From contig JBOGED010000325.1 in assembly GCA_050743625.1 (NCBI GenBank), positions 1 to 5,218 on the forward strand: a stretch of 5,218 nt of DNA. Reading direction: 5' to 3'. Numbering within the stretch: the first letter of the stretch is position 1; every line of letters starts with the position of its first letter. The notes under the pieces were generated by a model, which made no database searches, was not told the origin of the DNA, and was given only the letters and a program-made list of their open reading frames with translations. Positions 1-5,082 of the stretch are shown here, piece after piece. The stretch is from JBOGED01 sp050743625. GTDB lineage: Bacteria; Actinomycetota; Nitriliruptoria; Euzebyales; Egibacteraceae. The translations under genes were made by a program, and so were the position numbers.

Positions 1-17
1 CACCACCCACCCACCCA
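1..17 (-). repeat. G-rich tandem tract (GGGT repeats on minus strand)
   Basis: The plus strand reads as near-perfect ACCC repeats, so the minus strand carries three GGGT units plus an adjoining GG. It lies just beyond the terminator-like hairpin downstream of thrS. Four runs of at least two G with one-base loops could form a two-tetrad G-quadruplex, and a three-tetrad one if a further GGG lies outside the window. No function is shown; it may be a simple low-complexity tract. Confidence 0.4.
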
Positions 18-22
18 GAGGA

Positions 23-38
23 CCGGCCTGACGGCCGG
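23..38 (-). terminator. Terminator-like hairpin downstream of thrS
   Basis: A perfect 6-bp GC stem (CCGGCC/GGCCGG) with a 4-nt loop lies 24 nt past the thrS stop codon on the minus strand. The sequence after it (tcctct) is only mildly U-rich, so this is not a textbook intrinsic terminator. Its position and stability fit an end-of-transcript structure. It could equally be an RNA-stabilising stem with termination supplied elsewhere or by Rho. Confidence 0.4.
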
Positions 39-62
39 ACAACACAGAAGCCACCGAGAGGC

Positions 63-2024
63 TCACCGTCGCCTTGACACCTCGTCCGCCAGCTCGGCGG
101 CGAGCTCGTCGGGGGATACTCCCTTGCGCTGGTCCCCGGTGCGGGGGCGGACCGACACGGTGCGCTCCGCGGCCTCGGCGTCACCGACGATCAGCTGGTA
201 CGGCACCTTCTCCAGCTGGTGCCTGCGGATCTTCGCGCCCATCTGCGCGTCGGAGGCGTCGACGTCGGCGCGCAAGCCGCGGGCGGCGAGCGCCGCCACG
301 ACCTCACGCCCGTACGCGATGTGGCGGTCAGCGATCGGCACGACGACGGCCTGGACAGGCGCGAGCCAGGTCGGGAACGCACCCGCATGGTGCTCCAACA
401 AGATGGCGAAGAACCGGTCGAGCGATCCGAACAGCGCACGGTGGATCATGTAGGGGCGGTGCTCGGCGCCGTCGGCCCCGGCGTAGGTCAAGCCGAAGCG
501 TTGCGGCAGCATGAGGTCGACTTGGACGGTCGATAGCTGCCATGGCCGGCCGATCGCGTCGGTGATCTGGAAGTCGATCTTGGGCGCGTAGAACGCGCCC
601 TCGCCCTTGTCGACGACGAAGTCGAGGCCGCTGCGCTCCAAGGCCCCATGCAGGAACGACTCGGCGAGCGCCCATTCCTCGTCGCTCCCGACCGTCGCCT
701 TCTTCTCGGGGCGGGTGGACAGCGCCACGCGCGATGGCCCCTCGGTAAAGCCGAAGTCGCGGAAGACGTCCAGAGTGAAGTCGATGCAGCCGACCACCTC
801 GTCCACGACCTGCTCAGCGGTGCAGAACAGGTGGCTGTCGTCCTGGGTGAACCCCCGCGCGCGCAACAACCCGTGGATGGTGCCACTGCGCTCGTAGCGG
901 TAGACGGTCCCCAGCTCGTAGAGGCGCAACGGCAGCTCGCGGTAGCTGCGGGTGCGCGAGCGGTAGACGAGGATGTGGAACGGGCAGTTCATCGGCTTGG
1001 GGTAGTACCGCTCGCCCTCGTCCAGCTCCATCGGCGGGTACATCCCCTCGGCATACCACCCCAGATGGCCAGAGACGTTCCACAGCTCGGCGCGGCCGAT
1101 GTGAGGGGTGAACACGGGTTGGTAACCCCGCGCCAGATGCTCGGCTCGCGAGTAGTCCTCCATCTCCTTGCGGACGATCGCCCCGCGGGGGTGCCAGATG
1201 GCGATGCCCGGCCCGATCTCCTCAGGAAAGCTGATGAGGTCCAGCTCCCGGCCGAGCTTGCGGTGATCGCGCTTGCGGGCCTCCTCCAGGCGCTCGAGGT
1301 GAGCCTTCAGCGCCTTGCGCGACTCCCAGGCGGTGCCATAGATCCGCTGGAGCATCCGATTACGCTCGTCGCCGCGCCAGTAGGCGCCAGCGACCCGCTG
1401 GAGGGCGAACGCCGGAACCCATCTAGTGGTCGGGATGTGCGGGCCCCGGCAGAGGTCCGGCCAGGTGGACCCGTCGGCGCGGACATTGTCGTAGACGCTG
1501 ATGACCTGCGCGCTCGCGCCCTCCGACTCGTCGAGCCCGGAGATGATCTCGCGCTTGTAGGGCTGGTCCGCGAACAAGGCGAGTGCCTCGTCCTTCGACA
1601 CCTCTCGTCGCTGAAACCGCTGGTCCTCGCGGATGATCTCATGCATCCGCGACTCGATCGCCTCGAGGTCTTGCGGGGTGAAGGGACGCTCGACGTCGAA
1701 GTCATAGTAGAAGCCGTCGGCGATCGGCGGGCCGATCGCGAACTTCGCCTCTCCGAACAGGTCGGTGACCGCCTGCGCCATGATGTGCGCGGTCGAGTGG
1801 CGCAGGATAGCGCGACCTTCGTCGGAGTCGGCGGGCACAGGCTCGACGGACGCGCCGTCGCTGACCAGAAACGCCAGGTCATGCACATCACCATCGACCC
1901 GAGCGGCGAGAACTTGACCCTTCACGGAACCGAGGGCACGCAGCGCGTCCTGCGCCGTGGCGCCCGCCGGCAGGCTGGCGCTTACCCCGTGGGGGCTCTT
2001 CACGACGATCTGTGGCTGGGACAC
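63..2024 (-). CDS. thrS: Threonyl-tRNA synthetase
   Basis: Class II aminoacyl-tRNA synthetase that charges tRNA-Thr with threonine using ATP in the cytoplasm. From the GTG start it is 653 aa, close to the E. coli enzyme (642 aa). Visible parts in order: an N-terminal TGS domain (about 4-63); the editing/SAD domain with HSTAH (76-80) and CRGPH (192-196), the HxxxH and CxxxH pair used to clear mischarged serine; and the catalytic core with zinc ligands C347 (MNCPFH), H398 (QDDSH) and H528, motif 2 arginine R376 (TVYRYERSG) and motif 3 arginine R537 (GSLDRF). The anticodon-binding domain starts near 555 and contains GAKIRRHQLEKVPY. All key residues are present. I chose GTG at 2024 because GGAGGAG sits 10 nt upstream and MSQPQIVV begins the TGS domain. 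The frame continues to a GTG at 2087, but that start lacks a ribosome site and falls inside a hairpin. The DUF2007 gene lies 86 nt upstream in the same direction. Confidence 0.98.
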   Translation of the reverse strand: MSQPQIVVKSPHGVSASLPAGATAQDALRALGSVKGQVLAARVDGDVHDLAFLVSDGASVEPVPADSDEGRAILRHSTAHIMAQAVTDLFGEAKFAIGPPIADGFYYDFDVERPFTPQDLEAIESRMHEIIREDQRFQRREVSKDEALALFADQPYKREIISGLDESEGASAQVISVYDNVRADGSTWPDLCRGPHIPTTRWVPAFALQRVAGAYWRGDERNRMLQRIYGTAWESRKALKAHLERLEEARKRDHRKLGRELDLISFPEEIGPGIAIWHPRGAIVRKEMEDYSRAEHLARGYQPVFTPHIGRAELWNVSGHLGWYAEGMYPPMELDEGERYYPKPMNCPFHILVYRSRTRSYRELPLRLYELGTVYRYERSGTIHGLLRARGFTQDDSHLFCTAEQVVDEVVGCIDFTLDVFRDFGFTEGPSRVALSTRPEKKATVGSDEEWALAESFLHGALERSGLDFVVDKGEGAFYAPKIDFQITDAIGRPWQLSTVQVDLMLPQRFGLTYAGADGAEHRPYMIHRALFGSLDRFFAILLEHHAGAFPTWLAPVQAVVVPIADRHIAYGREVVAALAARGLRADVDASDAQMGAKIRRHQLEKVPYQLIVGDAEAAERTVSVRPRTGDQRKGVSPDELAAELADEVSRRR

Positions 2025-2034
2025 GGCGATGACG

Positions 2035-2041
2035 CTCCTCC
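2035..2041 (-). promoter_or_regulatory. thrS Shine-Dalgarno sequence
   Basis: GGAGGAG on the minus strand, 10 nt before the GTG at 2024. It decides the thrS start in favour of 653 aa over the longer 674-aa frame. The same hexamer GGAGGA recurs at 2080-2085, inside the upstream hairpin. Confidence 0.75.
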
Positions 2042-2065
2042 ATGTTATGGATCGGGCGAGAATAG

Positions 2066-2088
2066 CGCGGAGGAATGCCTCCTCCACG
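2066..2088 (-). promoter_or_regulatory. Leader hairpin upstream of thrS
   Basis: On the minus strand CGTGGAGGA (2088-2080) pairs with TCCTCCGCG (2074-2066) around a 5-nt loop GGCAT. This gives nine pairs, one of them G-U. The hairpin lies between the DUF2007 stop and the thrS ribosome site. Its 3' arm contains TCCTCC, an anti-Shine-Dalgarno sequence that could instead pair with GGAGGA of the thrS ribosome site 27 nt further on. What follows the stem is not a clean U-run, so it is not a standard terminator. I see no T-box consensus here. Confidence 0.5.
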
Positions 2089-2110
2089 TTGGACGAGCGG
2101 CCTGCGGAGC

Positions 2111-2332
2111 TTAGCGGTCGGCCGTCTCGAACTGGTCGAGCAGCGTTCGGGCGCGGTCGAGCTGGTCCGCGTCCACCAACAGGCGGGTCGCCCAGGCCCC
2201 GGAGTCCAGCCCGTAGACCAAGCCGAGGAAATCACGGTCCAGGACGACGGTGATGCCCTCGGCCTCCAGCGCGCCCTTGACGATCTGGGCCAGCGCTGAC
2301 GGCAAGGCGGTCAGCTGCCGGTAGGGGTTCAT
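2111..2332 (-). CDS. DUF2007-type small protein
   Basis: A 73-aa protein matching the general pattern of DUF2007 (putative prokaryotic signal-transducing protein family). An N-terminal helix (LPSALAQIVKGALEAEGI, about 10-27) is followed by a strand (TVVLDRD), a loop, and a second strand-helix unit (RLLVDADQLDRARTLLDQFE, about 50-69). The alternation LEAEGI...V.LVD..DLDRA..LL is the ferredoxin-like beta-alpha layout typical of the family. The biochemical role of the family is not established; I assign none. There is no signal peptide, membrane segment or cysteine. The ATG at 2332 has no good Shine-Dalgarno sequence, but a CATACT box ends 6 nt upstream, so the mRNA may be leaderless. It is in tandem with thrS (86-nt gap) and divergent from the thiolase. 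Family assignment is by sequence pattern only. Confidence 0.75.
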   Translation of the reverse strand: MNPYRQLTALPSALAQIVKGALEAEGITVVLDRDFLGLVYGLDSGAWATRLLVDADQLDRARTLLDQFETADR

Positions 2333-2338
2333 GCGCCC

Positions 2339-2344
2339 AGTATG
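2339..2344 (-). promoter_or_regulatory. Possible -10 box for a leaderless DUF2007 transcript
   Basis: CATACT on the minus strand matches TATAAT at four of six positions and ends 6 nt before the A of the ATG at 2332. That spacing would start the mRNA at the start codon itself. This fits the absence of a Shine-Dalgarno sequence. No convincing -35 box lies 17 nt upstream (TAAGCG). This is an inference from spacing only. Confidence 0.3.
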
Positions 2345-2374
2345 TCACCGGCCGCCGCGCACGCTTACCGAAGC

Positions 2375-2380
2375 CATACT
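2375..2380 (+). promoter_or_regulatory. Possible -10 box for the thiolase gene
   Basis: CATACT on the plus strand, the mirror copy of the box facing the DUF2007 gene. Transcription would start near 2387, inside the adjacent 19-bp palindrome, giving a leader of about 80 nt. No recognisable -35 hexamer precedes it, so the promoter call is weak. Confidence 0.25.
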
Positions 2381-2385
2381 GGGGC

Positions 2386-2404
2386 CCGCAGCTCCGAGCT
2401 GCGG
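2386..2404. promoter_or_regulatory. 19-bp perfect palindrome, operator or leader hairpin
   Basis: CCGCAGCTC and GAGCTGCGG are exact reverse complements around a single central C. The site lies 64 nt upstream of the thiolase start and just downstream of the candidate -10 box. That is where a repressor operator would sit. TetR- and GntR-type regulators commonly control thiolase and fatty-acid genes through sites of this size, but no regulator gene is visible here. As RNA, one-base closure is impossible, so fewer than nine pairs would form; a DNA operator is the simpler reading. Confidence 0.45.
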
Positions 2405-2414
2405 ATCCTGGGCT

Positions 2415-2433
2415 GGACGCTGTCGACGCGTCC
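2415..2433 (+). other. Second hairpin in the thiolase leader
   Basis: GGACGC and GCGTCC form a perfect 6-bp stem around a 7-nt loop, about 20 nt before the thiolase ribosome site. It may be a leader hairpin of the thiolase mRNA. It resembles no riboswitch I know and could be a by-product of high GC content. Confidence 0.3.
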
Positions 2434-2454
2434 GGGCAAGCGCTCGTGGAGATC

Positions 2455-2460
2455 GAGGAG
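2455..2460 (+). promoter_or_regulatory. Thiolase Shine-Dalgarno sequence
   Basis: GAGGAG ends 8 nt before the ATG at 2469 and fixes that start. The frame is open upstream to 2331, but those codons cross the palindrome and promoter region and do not read as thiolase. Confidence 0.8.
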
Positions 2461-2468
2461 AGCCATCT

Positions 2469-3683
2469 ATGCCAGAACCGGTCATCGTCGCCGCGGCCCG
2501 ATCACCGATCGGTCGCGCGTTCAAAGGGTCCCTTGCCGAAGTGCGGCCTGACGATCTCGCTGCCGAGATCGTGAAAGCGGCCCTGGCGAGGGTCCCGCAG
2601 CTGGATCCCGGCGAGATTAACGACCTGATGCTGGGTTGCGGCCTGCCGGGTGGCGAGCAGGGATTCAACATGGGCCGGGTCGTCAGCGTCCTCGCGGGCC
2701 TGCCTGACGTCCCCGGTTGCACGATCACGCGCTACTGCGCATCGAGTCTTCAGACGATTCGCATGGCGGCACACGCGATCAAGGCTGGTGAAGGTGACGC
2801 GTTCGTCGCCGCGGGTGTCGAGATGGTGAGCCGCTTCGTCAAGGGCAACAGCGACAGCCTGCCCGACACGATGAACCCCCACTTCACCGTGGCCGGGGAG
2901 CGGACGGCGGAGCGGACCCAAGGAGGCGCGCCGGACTGGACCGCCGCGCCTGCCGGCTTGCCTGACATCTACATCGCGATGGGTCAGACGGCCGAGAACG
3001 TCGCCGAGGCCGAGGATGTGTCGCGCGACGAGATGGATCGCTTCGCCCTCCGCTCCCAGCAACGCGCTGTTGCCTCGCAACGTGACGGGTTCTTCGACCG
3101 GGAGATCACCCCCGTGAACCTTCCGGACGGGCGGACCGTCGCGGCTGACGACGGGCCTCGCCCCAGCACCTCGATGGAGAAGCTCGCCGATCTCAAGCCG
3201 GTATTCCGTCCCGACGGGCGTGTCACGGCGGGCAACGCCTGCCCCTTAAACGACGGCGCGGCGGCCGTGATCGTGATGAGCGACGCACGTGCCCGCGAGC
3301 TGGGGATTACGCCGCTCGCACGCATTGTCGCGACCGGCCTGACGGCGCTGAATCCCGAGATCATGGGCTTAGGCCCGATCGAGGCGAGCCGCCAAGCGCT
3401 GAAGCGCGCGGGCATGACGATCGACGACATCGATCTCGTCGAGATCAACGAAGCGTTCGCCGCCCAGGTCATCCCGTGTGCCCGGCACCTCGGCATCGGA
3501 TGGGACAAGCTGAACGTCCACGGTGGCGCGATCGCGCTGGGCCATCCCTTCGGCATGACGGGCGCGAGGATCATGAACACGCTGCTCAACGGCCTCCAAT
3601 CGACCGGCCAGACGATCGGCCTGGAGACGATGTGCGTCGGCGGCGGCCAAGGCATGGCCATGATTGTCGAGCGCCTGTCGTAG
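2469..3683 (+). CDS. Acetyl-CoA C-acyltransferase (thiolase family)
   Basis: A 404-aa thiolase, normal family length. It interconverts acetyl-CoA plus acyl-CoA and 3-ketoacyl-CoA, either degradatively (last step of beta-oxidation) or as acetoacetyl-CoA synthesis; the sequence alone does not decide which. The N-terminal signature is VIVAAARSPIGRAFKGSL (5-22). The acyl-accepting nucleophile is C90 in YCASSLQ. Later come GNACPLNDGAA (255-265), NEAFA (327-331), the catalytic H359 in GHPFGMTG, and C389 in MCVGGGQG, the base that activates the second acetyl-CoA. All catalytic residues are intact, so an active enzyme is expected. GHPFGMTG differs from the commoner GHPxGASG and is a form I associate with actinobacterial FadA-like thiolases. 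There is no targeting signal; it is cytoplasmic. It stands apart from other fatty-acid genes. The start follows a GAGGAG ribosome site, and the promoter region carries a palindrome. The downstream toxin-antitoxin genes begin 51 nt after its stop with no terminator between. Confidence 0.95.
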   Translation: MPEPVIVAAARSPIGRAFKGSLAEVRPDDLAAEIVKAALARVPQLDPGEINDLMLGCGLPGGEQGFNMGRVVSVLAGLPDVPGCTITRYCASSLQTIRMAAHAIKAGEGDAFVAAGVEMVSRFVKGNSDSLPDTMNPHFTVAGERTAERTQGGAPDWTAAPAGLPDIYIAMGQTAENVAEAEDVSRDEMDRFALRSQQRAVASQRDGFFDREITPVNLPDGRTVAADDGPRPSTSMEKLADLKPVFRPDGRVTAGNACPLNDGAAAVIVMSDARARELGITPLARIVATGLTALNPEIMGLGPIEASRQALKRAGMTIDDIDLVEINEAFAAQVIPCARHLGIGWDKLNVHGGAIALGHPFGMTGARIMNTLLNGLQSTGQTIGLETMCVGGGQGMAMIVERLS

Positions 3684-3697
3684 GCGGCAAACCTTGC

Positions 3698-3727
3698 TAG
3701 CGTTCGAGTAGCGTTTCTGCTAGCATC
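3698..3727 (+). promoter_or_regulatory. Triple TAGCGTT-type repeats: candidate antitoxin operator and promoter
   Basis: TAGCGTT (3698-3704), TAGCGTT (3709-3715) and TAGCATC (3721-3727) are direct repeats at steps of 11 and 12 bp, about one helical turn. GCTAGC palindromes flank the set at 3696-3701 and 3719-3724. This is the kind of tandem site that ribbon-helix-helix antitoxins bind cooperatively to repress their own operon. The last repeat includes TAGCAT, a TANNNT-type -10 box ending 8 nt before the antitoxin ATG. That suggests leaderless transcription that bound antitoxin would block. No good -35 is visible: TTGCTA is 21 nt away. Confidence 0.5.
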
Positions 3728-3734
3728 TACGTTG

Positions 3735-3995
3735 ATGACCGTACAGGTGAATGTCAGGTTTGATGAGGACACCGTGGACGCGCTCGACGCCATCGCCGCG
3801 GAGGAGGGGCGGACTCGGGCGGAGATTGTGAGAGACGCGGTGCATCATCGGTTAGAGGCAGCCGCCAGCGCACGCGTCGGCGCCGCGTACCAACGGGCGT
3901 ATGAAGAGCAACCAGAGACCGACGACGAGCTCCAGCGGGCTGAGCGCTCCGCGCAACGCCTGACCTCCGAAGAGCCTTGGGAGCAGTGGTGGTAA
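3735..3995 (+). CDS. Ribbon-helix-helix antitoxin of a MazF-type pair
   Basis: An 86-aa antitoxin. The N-terminal strand VQVNVRF (3-9) is followed by two helices (DEDTVDALDAIAAEEG, 10-25; RAEIVRDAVHHRLEAA, 28-43). This is the ribbon-helix-helix DNA-binding fold of CopG/MetJ-type regulators, which acts as a dimer with the strands in the major groove. The charged, probably flexible C-terminal half ends in EEPWEQWW (79-86). An acidic tail with tryptophans is what such antitoxins insert into the MazF groove. Its job is to neutralise the toxin encoded directly behind it and repress the shared promoter. I chose ATG at 3735 because the strand must be complete; the in-frame TTG at 3732 adds one residue. 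No Shine-Dalgarno sequence precedes either, so leaderless translation is likely. The stop overlaps the toxin start by 7 nt. AbrB-type MazE is excluded by the fold pattern. Confidence 0.85.
   Translation: MTVQVNVRFDEDTVDALDAIAAEEGRTRAEIVRDAVHHRLEAAASARVGAAYQRAYEEQPETDDELQRAERSAQRLTSEEPWEQWW
3979..3983 (+). promoter_or_regulatory. Ribosome site for the toxin, inside the antitoxin gene
   Basis: GGGAG ends 5 nt before the GTG at 3989 and supports that codon over the in-frame TTG at 3977 and GTG at 3986. Lying within the antitoxin coding end, it implies toxin translation coupled to the antitoxin. Confidence 0.4.
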
Positions 3996-4297
3996 CTCGT
4001 GGCGAGGTGTGGTGGCTCGAGACCCCTGACGAGAAGGGTAGGCCCGTACTCATCGTGAGCCGCAACGAAGCCAACCTTGTGATGGGCCGGGTCATGGTGG
4101 CGCCCGTGACCCGCGCCTTGCGAGCAGCGCCGAGCCAGCTCCCGCTCGGGCGGGACGAGGGATTGCCTGTGGAGTCGGTCGCCAACTTCGACGATTTGGC
4201 CAGCGTCCCGAAAGGGTTGCTCGTCCGCCGTGTCGGCACGCTTGGCCCTCGCTCCTATGAGCTGTGCGAGCGGCTCCGAGCGATGGCGGACTGTTGA
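3989..4297 (+). CDS. mazF: MazF/PemK-family endoribonuclease toxin
   Basis: A 102-aa toxin of the MazF/PemK family, which cuts single-stranded RNA at short sequences and stops growth when freed from its antitoxin. The start MVTRGEVWWLE (1-11) is the usual first strand. KGRPVLIVS (16-24) carries the conserved arginine R18, and VAPVTRA (37-43) carries T41 at the place of the conserved Ser/Thr; these are the residues implicated in catalysis in the family. The later segment ESVANFDDLASV (62-73) stands where many members have a V.CDQL.TV-type motif, so the specificity loop may differ. SVPKGLLVRRVGTL and the last helix YELCERLRAM complete the fold. Length is normal (about 100-115 aa). GTG at 3989 gives a 7-nt overlap with the antitoxin (GTGGTAA); GTG at 3986 would add one residue. 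The frame is complete with no lesion. It follows the antitoxin and precedes rpe by 37 nt. Confidence 0.9.
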   Translation: MVTRGEVWWLETPDEKGRPVLIVSRNEANLVMGRVMVAPVTRALRAAPSQLPLGRDEGLPVESVANFDDLASVPKGLLVRRVGTLGPRSYELCERLRAMADC

Positions 4298-4334
4298 GAC
4301 GTGTGTTGATGCACTCCCCTACGTGGTGGTGACC

Positions 4335-5009
4335 ATGGCGTCCGTCAAGATCGTTCCGTCTGTCCTCCCCGCTGACTTTGCCCGCCTCGGCGATGACTGC
4401 GCGGCGCTTGAAGCGGCCGGCGTCGACCGGATCCAGTGGGACGTCATGGATGGCCAGTTCGTCCCGAACCTCACGTTCGGCCCCGACATCATCGCGGCGT
4501 GCAGGAAGACGTGCAGCGTCGGGTTCGAGGCGCATCTCATGACCGAGCGGCCCGAGGAGATGCTTCCCCGCTACGTCGACGCCGGATGCGAGCTGGTGAT
4601 CGTGCATCCCGAGACGCTTCGCCAGCCGCAGCACACGTATGCCGAGATCAGGAGGCTGGGAGCACGCACCGGAGTGGCGCTCTCACCCGCGACGCCGCTC
4701 GCGTTCCTGGATTACATCCTCGACCTCGTTGATCTCATCCTCATCATGACGGTCAGTCCCGGCTTCGGTGGCCAGTCCTACATCGCGGCGATGGAGCCGA
4801 AGATCGCCGCCGCCCGAGCGCTGATCGAGGCGAGCGGTGCCCCGATCGAGCTGGAGGTCGACGGCGGAATCGGTCCCGGCACGATCGAACGAGCCGCCGC
4901 GGCGGGCGCCGACGTCTTCTGCGCGGGAAGCGCCCTGTGGGGCTACGACACCTTCGCCGCGGGCGTCGCGGACCTCCGCGCCCGCGCTGAGGCAGCCCGC
5001 TCGACCTAA
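4335..5009 (+). CDS. rpe: Ribulose-phosphate 3-epimerase
   Basis: A 224-aa TIM-barrel enzyme that interconverts ribulose 5-phosphate and xylulose 5-phosphate in the pentose phosphate pathway or Calvin cycle (cytoplasm). Visible motifs: VPSVLPADFARLG (7-19), WDVMDGQFVPNLTFG (35-49) with catalytic D36, EAHLMTERPE (65-74) with metal ligand H67, ALSPATPL (115-122), MTVSPGFGGQ (138-147), LEVDGGI (173-179) with catalytic D176, and the phosphate loop GADVFCAGSALW (191-202). Full family length. The oddity is Q34 where the usual first metal-ligand His precedes D36 by two residues (IQWD instead of the common IHxD). Activity is likely retained, but the metal site may be altered. ATG at 4335 fits the family N-terminus; the frame is open back into the toxin gene, but upstream starts (GTG at 4323, 4326, 4329) fit less well. 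The ribosome site is a weak GGTGG (4325-4329). No clear promoter lies in the 37-nt gap after the toxin gene, so read-through from the toxin-antitoxin operon is likely. Confidence 0.95.
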   Translation: MASVKIVPSVLPADFARLGDDCAALEAAGVDRIQWDVMDGQFVPNLTFGPDIIAACRKTCSVGFEAHLMTERPEEMLPRYVDAGCELVIVHPETLRQPQHTYAEIRRLGARTGVALSPATPLAFLDYILDLVDLILIMTVSPGFGGQSYIAAMEPKIAAARALIEASGAPIELEVDGGIGPGTIERAAAAGADVFCAGSALWGYDTFAAGVADLRARAEAARST

Positions 5010-5028
5010 GTACTCCGCCGCAGAAATA

Positions 5029-5082
5029 CGGTGCGCACCGAGGGCGGCACTGCGCCCCGCTCGCAAGGCGCGCTGAGCGCGC
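5029..5082 (+). terminator. Cluster of three GC-rich hairpins downstream of rpe
   Basis: Three stems in 54 nt after the rpe stop: CGGTGCGCACCG (perfect 12-bp palindrome, 5029-5040), GGGCG/CGCCC with a 6-nt loop (5042-5057), and GCGCGC-TGA-GCGCGC (5068-5082). The last is followed by ATATAT, not a U-run. They may end rpe transcription or protect the 3' end. With no T-tract, intrinsic termination is uncertain. Confidence 0.35.

Larger units (their letters stand above)
2336..2383. repeat. 9-bp inverted repeat spanning the divergent intergenic region
   Basis: CCCAGTATG at 2336-2344 and its exact reverse complement CATACTGGG at 2375-2383 are separated by 30 bp between the divergent DUF2007 and thiolase genes. 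Read outward, each arm offers a CATACT box pointing at the nearer gene. They may be paired -10 elements or two half-sites for one regulator. Confidence 0.45.

Noticed and set aside
2025..2087. 21-residue N-terminal extension of ThrRS from GTG 2087
   Set aside because: It has no ribosome site, lies in the leader hairpin, and does not resemble the start of a TGS domain. GTG 2024 has GGAGGAG at good spacing.
2025..2110. T-box riboswitch upstream of thrS
   Set aside because: The gap is too short and has no TGGNACCGCG-type antiterminator sequence.
648..2114. Long plus-strand open frame (488 codons) opposite thrS
   Set aside because: It is the antisense shadow of thrS: the minus frame shows complete ThrRS motifs, while this frame shows no recognisable domain. 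Such shadows are usual in high-GC DNA.
2331..2468. 46-residue N-terminal extension of the thiolase
   Set aside because: It crosses the palindrome and promoter region and is arginine/proline-rich with no thiolase features. The ATG at 2469 has a good ribosome site.
2984..3793. 269-codon minus-strand frame opposite the thiolase
   Set aside because: Antisense shadow; its translation is Ser/Ala/Arg-rich low-information sequence with no motif.
4230..4334. 35-residue extension of Rpe into the toxin gene
   Set aside because: It overlaps the toxin reading frame and has no family similarity. The Rpe family begins at the segment KIVPSVLPADF.
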